Made by a program: the position numbers and the translations under genes
Part shown: in pieces, positions 32,098 to 38,258 of the stretch
Layout: each line of letters starts with the position of its first letter
Numbering within the stretch: the first letter of the stretch is position 1
The notes under the pieces: generated by a model
Told to the model about the DNA's origin: nothing
Database searches by the model: none
What the model saw: the letters and a program-made list of their open reading frames with translations, nothing else
Origin: Micromonospora yasonensis
Lineage (GTDB): Bacteria > Actinomycetota > Actinomycetes > Mycobacteriales > Micromonosporaceae
Assembly: GCF_026013475.1 (NCBI RefSeq)
Contig: NZ_JAPDPH010000049.1
Location: forward strand, 1-38,258
DNA: 38,258 nucleotides
Direction: 5' to 3'

Positions 32098-34170
32098 ATG
32101 ACAGGTAGCAGCGTCCACGTACCCCGCCGGACGGCCACCATCGGCATCCCCCGAGTCGTGGGCCTGGCCCTTGTCGCCGGTCTGGCCCTGGCCACCGGCT
32201 GCACGGCAGAGCCGGTTCCCCCGCCGCCACGTGACCGGGCAGTGCCGGCCGGCGCCTTCCGGCTCGTCGCGTTCGACTCCTGCGCCGAGGCGCTGCAGCA
32301 GCTCAAGACGGCTGCCAAGGGGTACGTCGGGCCCTGGGGGTTCGGGCCGAACGGGGGCATCCGTACCTTCGGCGGGGCGGAAAAGACCGGGGCGATGCGG
32401 GCGGATGCGGCCTCCGGGACCACCGCACAAGTCCCGCTGAACGCGGTGCCCGGGGCTGCCGACTCCGGCTATTCGGGCACCAACACCCACGAGGCCGGTG
32501 TCGACGAACCCGACCTGGTCAAGACCGACGGCAAGCGGATCGTCACCGTCAGCCGAGGAACCCTGCACGTGATCGACCCGGCCACCCGCCGGCTGACCGG
32601 GAAACTGAAACTGGCACCCGCTGGGTTCGGTGCCGCAGACAGCCTGCTGCTACAGGGCGACCGGGCGCTTGTGCTGCTCCCGGAGGGGTGGGCCGCGGTC
32701 GCGAAACCCGCCGTCCGTGAGGGAGGCGGCCAGGTCGTCCCGGCAGACCCCCCGATGCCGGACGACATCGCCGGCCCTCGGGTGATCATGGTCGACCTCT
32801 CCGGCCAGCCGAAGACCATCGGCGAATACCGGATCGACGGCGATCTGGTGGACGCCCGCCAGGTCGGCACCACGGTCCGCGTCGTGGTCCGCTCCGCGCC
32901 CCGGCTGACCTTCCCGTACCAGGAACGGGCCACCGACGAGCAGCGCACCGCCGCCGCTCGCGAGATCATCGACCACGCCACCATCGACGACTGGCTGCCC
33001 CGGTACGAGGTCACCTCCGGCGGGCGGACCAGCACCGGGCAGGTCGGCTGCGACCGGGTGAGCCGGCCGGCCACCTACTCCGGCACGTCGCTGGTGACCG
33101 TGCTCAGCTTCGACCTCGGTGCGGCCGTGCTCGGCGCCGGCGACCCGGTCACCGTGCTCGCCGACGGCGACACCGTCTACAGCAACGGACCCCGGCTGTA
33201 CGTCGCCAACGACCAGCGCTGGCGGGTGCTGCCAATGCTGACCGCGCGCAACGCCGCACCCGACCCCAAGGACGAGACCACCGAGATCTACCAGTTCGAC
33301 ACCTCGGGCGCGGGAGCCCCCCGCTACGTCGCCGCCGCATCCGTACCCGGCTGGCTGATCAACCAGTACGCCATGTCGGAATGGGACGGGCACCTGCGAG
33401 TGGCCACCACCAGCGGCCGTACCTGGGGCGCCAAACCCGACTCGACGTCCAGCGTGTACGTCCTGCGCGCCGACGGCAAGACGCTGACCCGGGTCGGCAA
33501 GGTCACCGGACTGGGCAACGGGGAACGGATCCACGCCGTACGGTTCGTCGGCGGCACCGGGTACGTCGTCACCTTCCGCCAGACCGACCCGCTCTACACC
33601 GTCGACCTGCGTGACCCGACCGCACCGAAGGTGAGCGGCGAACTGAAGATCAACGGATACTCGGCGTACCTGCACCCGGTCGGCGACGGACGGCTGCTCG
33701 GCGTCGGGCAGGAGGCCTCCGACCAGGGCCGCGTCCAGGGCACCCAACTCTCGCTCTTCGACGTCTCGGATCCGGCCACGCCGACCCGGATCGCCCAGTA
33801 CCACGTCAAGAAGGGGCAATCCGATGCGGAGTTCGACCCGCACGCGTTCCTCTACTGGCCGGCCGAACGCCTGGTCGTGATCCCCCTGACCGTCTACGGC
33901 ACAAGCGCCGCGAGCATCCCTGGCGTGGTGGACCGCCGTGGTGTCCCGGGCCGGCCCAGCAACGTGGCGCTGGCACTGCGGGTCGACGACGGCAGGTTCA
34001 CCGAGGTCGGCGCGGTCGCGCACACGCCCGACACGAGTCGCCACGACGACCTGACGCCGATCCGCCGGTCATTGGTGGTCGACGGCGTGCTCTGGACCGT
34101 CTCCGACGCCGGCCTCAAGGCGACCAGCCTCGCCACCATGAAGACCCTCGGCTGGCTGCCTACGGCCTGA
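32098..34170 (+). CDS. Beta-propeller domain lipoprotein (PF09826-like)
   Basis: This 690-residue exported lipoprotein has a signal sequence ending in the lipobox LATGC (C35). The rest matches secreted proteins with a C-terminal beta-propeller distantly related to WD-40: GTNTHEAGVDEPDLVKTDG, RIVTVSRGTLHVID, WLINQYAMSEWDGHLRVATT, FRQTDPLYTVDLRDP, LSLFDVSDPATP and DAEFDPHAFLYWPAERLVVIPL. The role in this family is not established; extracellular binding or scaffolding is likely. ATG 32098 gives a good signal peptide, with a weak AGGA close upstream. A terminator precedes it, so it is a separate unit. Confidence 0.87.
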   Translation: MTGSSVHVPRRTATIGIPRVVGLALVAGLALATGCTAEPVPPPPRDRAVPAGAFRLVAFDSCAEALQQLKTAAKGYVGPWGFGPNGGIRTFGGAEKTGAMRADAASGTTAQVPLNAVPGAADSGYSGTNTHEAGVDEPDLVKTDGKRIVTVSRGTLHVIDPATRRLTGKLKLAPAGFGAADSLLLQGDRALVLLPEGWAAVAKPAVREGGGQVVPADPPMPDDIAGPRVIMVDLSGQPKTIGEYRIDGDLVDARQVGTTVRVVVRSAPRLTFPYQERATDEQRTAAAREIIDHATIDDWLPRYEVTSGGRTSTGQVGCDRVSRPATYSGTSLVTVLSFDLGAAVLGAGDPVTVLADGDTVYSNGPRLYVANDQRWRVLPMLTARNAAPDPKDETTEIYQFDTSGAGAPRYVAAASVPGWLINQYAMSEWDGHLRVATTSGRTWGAKPDSTSSVYVLRADGKTLTRVGKVTGLGNGERIHAVRFVGGTGYVVTFRQTDPLYTVDLRDPTAPKVSGELKINGYSAYLHPVGDGRLLGVGQEASDQGRVQGTQLSLFDVSDPATPTRIAQYHVKKGQSDAEFDPHAFLYWPAERLVVIPLTVYGTSAASIPGVVDRRGVPGRPSNVALALRVDDGRFTEVGAVAHTPDTSRHDDLTPIRRSLVVDGVLWTVSDAGLKATSLATMKTLGWLPTA

Positions 34171-34181
34171 TCCGCAGGGCG

Positions 34182-34211
34182 GTGTCCGGGGCAGCCCGCC
34201 GCCCCGGACAC
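34182..34211 (+). terminator. Hairpin terminator after the beta-propeller lipoprotein gene
   Basis: Perfect 11-bp arms GTGTCCGGGGC / GCCCCGGACAC flank an eight-base loop; outer GGGC/GCCC bases extend it with one bulge. It starts 11 bases after the stop codon. Confidence 0.75.
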
Positions 34212-34287
34212 GCCCTACCAGGCGGGGAACATGATGGCGGGCGTCAACCCCGCACGACCGGCTCTCCGGTGGGCCAGACCGCATGGG

Positions 34288-34668
34288 TCAAAGGCGCGTA
34301 CCCGTCCGAGCCCACCACGGGTGTACCCAGCCAGCCGTGATCACCACCGCGCCCACGACGAGCAACGCCGCGCTGCGCCGGCGGGCGCCGACGGCCATCA
34401 CCGCGTCACCCGCGAGCCGCACCGCCTGAGCGGACGCTGGCATGTGCGCCCGCACCCACCGTCCCCGCCGGGTGCGCGCGAGTGCGTCGAGATCCGCCAG
34501 GCGCAGCACCGCCACCGAACCCGCGACCGGGAGCCCGACGCGGACGGCGGCTGCCGCCTTCGGGTGCGAGCGCCAGAGCAGGAGATTCGAGATCAGGCTC
34601 GCGGTCACGTCCGCCGAGATCTTGGCCGGGTGAACCTGATGGACCAGGACACGGTCGGACAGTCGCAT
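34288..34668 (-). CDS. Small conserved membrane-associated protein (126 aa)
   Basis: The protein reads MRLSDRVLVHQVHPAKISAD, then SLISNLLLWRSHPKAAAAV, hydrophobic segments VGLPVAGSVAVLRLADL and AALLVVGAVVITAGWVHPW, and between them RTRRGRWVRAHMP. Two membrane segments are likely. I recall similar unnamed proteins in streptomycetes; no function is known. ATG 34668 is divergent from the luciferase-like gene with 48 bases between starts, and a short inverted repeat lies between them. Confidence 0.72.
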   Translation of the reverse strand: MRLSDRVLVHQVHPAKISADVTASLISNLLLWRSHPKAAAAVRVGLPVAGSVAVLRLADLDALARTRRGRWVRAHMPASAQAVRLAGDAVMAVGARRRSAALLVVGAVVITAGWVHPWWARTGTRL

Positions 34669-34683
34669 GACGCCATCCTCCAC

Positions 34684-34696
34684 CTGTCCCGGACAG
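34684..34696. promoter_or_regulatory. Short inverted repeat between divergent genes
   Basis: CTGTCC-C-GGACAG has perfect six-base arms. It lies about nine bases upstream of the TACCGT -10 of the luciferase-like gene, so it would overlap its spacer or -35 region. Possible operator, weak evidence. Confidence 0.35.
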
Positions 34697-34704
34697 AAAC
34701 TGGG

Positions 34705-34710
34705 TACCGT
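34705..34710 (+). promoter_or_regulatory. -10 element (leaderless type) for the luciferase-like gene
   Basis: TACCGT is followed by six bases and GTG 34717, with no Shine-Dalgarno sequence. This arrangement decides the start, since the frame is open far upstream. Confidence 0.6.
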
Positions 34711-34716
34711 GCCGGG

Positions 34717-35628
34717 GTGGAGGTTGGATTCGCCCCGCCCGTGTCCGGCTCGTGGGCCACACCAGAAAACATGATCCACGTCGCCCGCCGCGCCGAACAG
34801 CTCGGCTACCACTCGCTGTGGACGTTCCAGCGTCTCCTGGTGCCCGCCGACCTTGGCTGGAGCGAGGCCTACCACAGCGTCCACGACCCGCTGACCACGC
34901 TCGCGTTCCTGGCGGCCCACACCACGCGGATCCGGCTCGGCGTCGCGGTGCTCAACATGCCCTTCATCTCCCCGGTGGTGCTGGCCAAGCAGGCCGCCAC
35001 CCTCGACATCCTCGCCGGCGGACGGCTCGACATCGGACTCGGACTCGGCTGGGCCGACGAGGAATACCAGGCGACCGGCGTGAGCAAGCACCGGCGAGGC
35101 CACCGCGCTGAGGAATTCCTCACCGTCCTTCGCACCCTCTGGCAGAACGACGTCGCCGAGCACCGCGGCGAGTTCTACCAGATACCGCCGACGCGTCTGG
35201 AGCCGAAGCCGGTACAGCGGCCACACCCGCCGATCCTGCTCGGCGGCCAGGCGCCCGCGGCGCTGCACCGGGCGGGCCGGCTCGCCGACGGCTGGGTCAG
35301 CGGCAGCCAGGAGGACCTGACGGGCATCGGCGAGGCGGTCGCGACGGTCAAGGCCGCCGCGGCGGATGCCGGGCGCGACCCCCACGCCTTGCGGTTCGTC
35401 TGCCGCGGCGCGGTCCGCGTACGTCCGGCGGGCCCCGCCGGACGCGAGCCGCTCACCGGCACGCTCGCGCAGATCCGGTCGGATCTGAGCCGGCTCGCCG
35501 ACGCGGGAATCACCGAACTGTTCGTCGACCTCAACTTCGACCCGGAGATCGGCTCACCCCGTGCGGACGCGCAGGCGTCGCTGCGTCGGGCCGACGAGGT
35601 GCTCGACGCCCTCGCCCCGGCCCGCTGA
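34717..35628 (+). CDS. LLM-class F420-dependent oxidoreductase
   Basis: This 303-residue luciferase-like TIM-barrel monooxygenase or reductase uses F420 or FMN. Visible marks are VGFAPPVSGSWATPENM, LGVAVLNMPFISPVVLAKQ, GGRLDIGLGLGWADEEY, PKPVQRPHPPILLGGQAP and AGRLADGWVSG, typical of the group. GTG 34717 begins exactly where family similarity starts. It ends 17 bases from the convergent PPOX-class F420 gene, so two F420-type flavoproteins sit side by side. Substrate unknown. Confidence 0.92.
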   Translation: MEVGFAPPVSGSWATPENMIHVARRAEQLGYHSLWTFQRLLVPADLGWSEAYHSVHDPLTTLAFLAAHTTRIRLGVAVLNMPFISPVVLAKQAATLDILAGGRLDIGLGLGWADEEYQATGVSKHRRGHRAEEFLTVLRTLWQNDVAEHRGEFYQIPPTRLEPKPVQRPHPPILLGGQAPAALHRAGRLADGWVSGSQEDLTGIGEAVATVKAAAADAGRDPHALRFVCRGAVRVRPAGPAGREPLTGTLAQIRSDLSRLADAGITELFVDLNFDPEIGSPRADAQASLRRADEVLDALAPAR

Positions 35629-35645
35629 CACCCCCGCGCGGGCCC

Positions 35646-36068
35646 TCATTCGGCCCCATCCGCTGCGGACCACGCCGACCAGTGGGTCACCCGCACCGCG
35701 ACCACCGGCCCCGCGGGTGGCCGCCGGACGTACTGCGGATATTTGTCGGCCAGCGCCGCGCGGGCCGCAGCCTCCTCCGCCTGGTCCTCCACCAGCCAGC
35801 CGTGCCCGTCCAGCCGGACCCACCACAGCCGCGACCAGTCCTCGTCGTATTCGTCGACCAGCAGGCAGGCATGCCCCGTCGCCCGGATGTTCTCCAGACG
35901 GCGCAGCTGCCGGTGGCGCTTGGGCTTCTCGTCGACCGCGTGGTAGACGACGTCGCCGAGCAGGACGAAGGACACCGGCACCAGGTGCGGGCGGCTGTCG
36001 GTCCCGACAGTGGCCAGCCGGGCCACCCGGGCCGATCCGACGCGTTGCCGGAGTTCGTCGGCGGGCAC
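35646..36068 (-). CDS. PPOX-class F420-dependent oxidoreductase (TIGR03668/Rv0121-like)
   Basis: This 140-residue split-barrel flavoprotein has [20 protein letters not shown] and [23 protein letters not shown], then [25 protein letters not shown]. These match the F420-binding PPOX group that reduces small substrates. The start is GTG 36068, seven bases after TACGGT (leaderless type). It is convergent with the luciferase-like gene. Confidence 0.92.
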   Translation of the reverse strand: MPADELRQRVGSARVARLATVGTDSRPHLVPVSFVLLGDVVYHAVDEKPKRHRQLRRLENIRATGHACLLVDEYDEDWSRLWWVRLDGHGWLVEDQAEEAAARAALADKYPQYVRRPPAGPVVAVRVTHWSAWSAADGAE

Positions 36069-36075
36069 ACCCCCG

Positions 36076-36081
36076 ACCGTA
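36076..36081 (-). promoter_or_regulatory. -10 element (leaderless type) for the PPOX gene
   Basis: On the minus strand TACGGT is followed by seven bases and GTG 36068. Confidence 0.55.
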
Positions 36082-36117
36082 ACAGTGCCACTCCGACAAT
36101 ACGGCCCGGTCGAAGCA

Positions 36118-36582
36118 CTACTGACCCGATTCGATCACCAGGCCGTCTCTCTCGTCGTCCCACGCCACGGCGCTGATCCGCCACCCGGCGGACGTCCGGA
36201 CGAACTGCAGCGTCTTCATTCCCCGGGCGGTGAAAGGTGCCCCGTCCTGCACACCGGTCTTGGCGTAGCTGCAGAAGTGGTGAGCGATGTCGCCGAACAC
36301 CTCGGTGCGCCCCGACAGTTCCCACTCACGAAAGTCGACCAGGGTGCCGCCGGACAGCAACGCCTGCCTCGGCACGATGAAACTCTCGACGCCGTAGACG
36401 GCGGGCTCGCGACCACAGGTCGCGATGATCACCGCCTCGGGCAGGAACACCTGCCGGAGCGCGTCGAGTCTGGCGCTGCTGTCCGCACCCGAGGTGAAGG
36501 CGGCGAAGAAGGTCCGTACGATGTCCGCGATCGCGGCCCGGTCGGTGGCCACGGCATCGCCCGACGCCTCGTTGTTGATCAC
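36118..36582 (-). CDS. SnoaL-like/DUF4440 (NTF2-fold) protein
   Basis: This 154-residue single NTF2-like domain begins [20 protein letters not shown], then [42 protein letters not shown] and [20 protein letters not shown]. Such proteins are small cone-shaped isomerases, cyclases or non-enzymatic binding proteins. The GTG start at 36582 is supported by TACGCT six bases upstream. It is divergent from the NUDIX gene. Confidence 0.85.
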   Translation of the reverse strand: MINNEASGDAVATDRAAIADIVRTFFAAFTSGADSSARLDALRQVFLPEAVIIATCGREPAVYGVESFIVPRQALLSGGTLVDFREWELSGRTEVFGDIAHHFCSYAKTGVQDGAPFTARGMKTLQFVRTSAGWRISAVAWDDERDGLVIESGQ

Positions 36583-36588
36583 GGCCCC

Positions 36589-36594
36589 AGCGTA
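36589..36594 (-). promoter_or_regulatory. -10 element (leaderless type) for the SnoaL-like gene
   Basis: On the minus strand TACGCT is followed by six bases and GTG 36582. Confidence 0.5.
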
Positions 36595-36657
36595 GATGGT
36601 CGCGCTGGTCAATCTGAGCGGTCCTGTCACCGGTCTCGGGCATGGCACGATCTCGCA

Positions 36658-37068
36658 ATGGCCACCTATGACATCGCACTCGTGCTGCTCGTCGATTCCT
36701 CCGGCGCGGTGCTGCTGCAGCACCGCGATGGAAACGCGGCCGCCTCGCCGAACCAGTGGAGCTTGCCAGGCGGCCATGTCGAGCCCGGCGAGTCGCCCGA
36801 GGAGGCAGCCCGCCGGGAACTGCGGGAAGAGACGGGTCTGACGGCGGGCGAGCTGCACCCGCTGTGGCGCGGTCCGCGTCCGTACGAGGCCGGCTTCCCG
36901 CACACGGTGACGGTCCACGTGTTCTCCGGCACCACCAGGGCTCGGCAGGAGGACGTGGTCCTCGGTGAGGGACGAGCCATGGTGTTCGTTCCCCGAGACG
37001 AGTTGCTCGACCGTGAGCTGGCGGTCTCCACGGCGCTGATCCTGTCCTCGCACCTCAAGGGCACGTGA
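36658..37068 (+). CDS. NUDIX hydrolase
   Basis: This 136-residue enzyme hydrolyses a nucleoside diphosphate linked to another group. The full Nudix box is present: [23 protein letters not shown] fits GX5EX7REUXEEXGU, giving the Mg2+-binding glutamates. Flanking strands read [18 protein letters not shown] and [13 protein letters not shown]. Substrate not predictable. No Shine-Dalgarno sequence; CACGAT six bases before ATG 36658 is a weak leaderless-type -10. Confidence 0.92.
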   Translation: MATYDIALVLLVDSSGAVLLQHRDGNAAASPNQWSLPGGHVEPGESPEEAARRELREETGLTAGELHPLWRGPRPYEAGFPHTVTVHVFSGTTRARQEDVVLGEGRAMVFVPRDELLDRELAVSTALILSSHLKGT

Positions 37069-37291
37069 CGCGCGCCTACCGGTCATTTACGTGTCGTGGA
37101 GCGGGACCCTCAGCCCGTTCCTGGGAGAGGGACCGACGACTCCGGCTACGGTCCGGTCCTAACCGAGATTCAACTCGGCTTACTCGTGGCGGTACGTCAC
37201 GCGTTGCTCGGCGCCGAGGAGGCGGAGGTGTGCCCAGAGTTCTCCGGCCGGGAGCTGACGGTTACGAATCACCTCGCGCCGGCTCATGCGG

Positions 37292-37789
37292 TCAATCTGC
37301 GGTGAGCGGCAGCTCGACCGGCTCGACGGCCGTGCTGGCCGGCGCTGAGTGGTGCGGCGCTGGGCGGCTCGGCAGTCGCGAGTGCCGGTGGTGGCGCACG
37401 GCGACCTCGCAGGTGACCAGGTGGATGGGCGCGGGCGGTGCGGCGAACAGCCCCGGCCCCCAGCGCACCCAGAGCGCGACCCGGCCGGCGTCGGCCTCGG
37501 CGAGGAGCTTCTCCACCGTGCGCCGGCGATCCGTGCGGTCCACCTCGATCACGACGGGACGACCGGCGGGACGCGCGAAGGCGACATCCACGACCGAGTG
37601 CCGGTTCTGGTACGGGGCGGGCAGCGGGACGACACTCGCGGCGCGTCGGTACACCCGGAAGCCCTGGGCCTCGCCCCAAGCGGCGACCGCGTCGACGAGG
37701 AGCGTGGTGACCTCGTCGGTCGCCCGGTCCACGAACGTGAGCCGGCCCAGGTGTGCCGTTAAGGAGGCGGCGAGCTCGTCGTCATTCAA
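37292..37789 (-). CDS. Hypothetical protein with a restriction-endonuclease-like core
   Basis: A TTG start at 37789 is preferred because GGAGGAA (37802-37796) lies six bases upstream; longer readings from ATG 37879 or 37840 lack a site. This gives 165 residues beginning LNDDELAASLTAHLGRLTF. The core SVVDVAFARPAGRPVVIEVDR followed by TVEKLLAEADAGRVALWVRW resembles PD-(D/E)XK-type nuclease folds (Asp, then E-x-D, then a helix and a final strand). The tail is Pro/His/Ser rich. Nuclease activity is not shown. The preceding 37069-37291 holds no supported gene. Confidence 0.7.
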   Translation of the reverse strand: MNDDELAASLTAHLGRLTFVDRATDEVTTLLVDAVAAWGEAQGFRVYRRAASVVPLPAPYQNRHSVVDVAFARPAGRPVVIEVDRTDRRRTVEKLLAEADAGRVALWVRWGPGLFAAPPAPIHLVTCEVAVRHHRHSRLPSRPAPHHSAPASTAVEPVELPLTAD

Positions 37790-37918
37790 CGGTGCTTCCT
37801 CCGGCTTGGTGCGCGGGTCGCGCCCCGTGGCTTGCTGCATGGCGGCAGTCTCGCAGGAGAAGAAGCTGCCGCGTTTCATGGGTGAAGGGACCTGGGTCGG
37901 CCGACCTGCCAGACGGGG

Positions 37919-38258
37919 TCATCGGGTGCGGGCCGGCCACCAAGGCAATCCAACGGTTTGGCAGAGAAGCAGCAGCGGCCGACGGCCGTTGACCCGGGTG
38001 CCGCTGGGGAGGCGGGGCAGGCCGCAGGTGAGCAGCCGCGCCACAGCGCCGTCGAGCAACGGGGCTACCCAGTGCGCGTTGTCGAACAGACGGTTCGGCG
38101 TTGCCTGCGGCAGGCGGAGCGGCCGGCCACCACATGGTCGACCTCTTTCGCCGCGTTCTCGGCGACGACGAACACGTGTGGCGAGATGCGGCCCCGGCGG
38201 AAGCCCTCCGACCAGGCGCGGCGGGGTATCCCGGACATCACGCGGCCCCGCCGCTGCC
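37919..38258 (-). pseudogene. Broken or partial gene at the window edge
   Basis: Coding-like sequence enters from the right edge in one minus-strand frame (IPRRAWSEGFRRGRISPHVF, then AENAAKEVDHVVAG). It appears to continue in another frame after about 38123 (NRLFDNAHWVAPLLDGAVA, then LLTCGLPRLPSGTRVNG), ending at TGA 37921-37919. Adding one base near 38120-38127 would join the two. Codon use is G/C-ending in both parts. I do not recognise the family; decay and assembly error are both possible. Confidence 0.35.

Noticed and set aside
37096..37305. Small plus-strand open frame of 69 codons
   Set aside because: No ribosome binding site, mixed codon use, and its end runs into the opposite-strand hypothetical gene.
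1..38258. tRNA genes, CRISPR arrays, insertion sequences or prophage attachment sites
   Set aside because: No cloverleaf-like sequence, regular direct repeats, transposase or integrase motifs were seen on either strand.

Overview
The window is high-GC DNA with dense, mostly G/C-ending codons, many GTG starts, F420-type flavoenzyme families, Tat and Sec exported sugar enzymes and TANNNT-type leaderless start sites. This points to an actinobacterium, most likely Micromonosporaceae (Micromonospora/Actinoplanes type). The family is inferred; no rRNA or other marker gene is present. I see no tRNA, CRISPR array, transposase or integrase.

Left part (1-10.7 kb). After a gene fragment and an N-terminally short aminoglycoside-phosphotransferase-like kinase comes a tight seven-gene minus-strand operon (8292 down to 1286): NitT/TauT-type ABC permease, solute-binding lipoprotein, ATPase, Gfo/Idh/MocA oxidoreductase, DUF993 (DHDPS-like) protein, TIM-barrel isomerase and glycerate kinase. 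It diverges from a LacI-family regulator followed by an enolase-superfamily (MLE-type) enzyme. The intergenic region holds a clear promoter and two tandem TGAAAGCGC-type operators.

Middle (10.7-21.5 kb). There is a secreted DUF1080 (3-keto-glycoside hydrolase-like) protein, a long-chain acyl-CoA ligase, a small conserved protein, an apparently frameshifted gene, a GNAT acetyltransferase, a STAS protein whose 3' end is antisense to a SigG-like ECF sigma factor, a divergent alpha/beta hydrolase, a secreted gamma-glutamyltransferase, an Imm32-like protein and an MGDG-synthase-like glycosyltransferase.

Right-centre (21.5-29.8 kb). Two paralogous two-gene modules follow one another. Each pairs a large secreted glucose/sorbosone-dehydrogenase (GSDH)-PKD protein (one also carrying ThuA and CBM6 domains) with a secreted xylose-isomerase-like TIM barrel. 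The ThuA-GSDH promoter carries the same operator, in the same place relative to the -10 box, as the ABC/Gfo operon 18 kb away. The LacI protein at 8485-9513 therefore probably controls both. The families present (Gfo/Idh/MocA, DUF1080, ThuA, TIM-barrel isomerases, GSDH) are those associated with oxidative, 3-keto-sugar type glycoside breakdown. The working model is that exported enzymes oxidise and cleave a glycoside outside the cell, the ABC system imports a product, and the Gfo-DUF993-isomerase-glycerate kinase operon channels it to phosphoglycerate. Chemistry and substrate are inferred.

Right end (29.8-38.3 kb). Here lie two exported proteins (one a beta-propeller lipoprotein), a small membrane protein, a luciferase-like F420 monooxygenase, a PPOX-class F420 protein, a SnoaL-like protein, a NUDIX hydrolase, a nuclease-fold-like hypothetical protein that probably starts with TTG, and a broken gene at the edge. 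Strong hairpin terminators separate most units.
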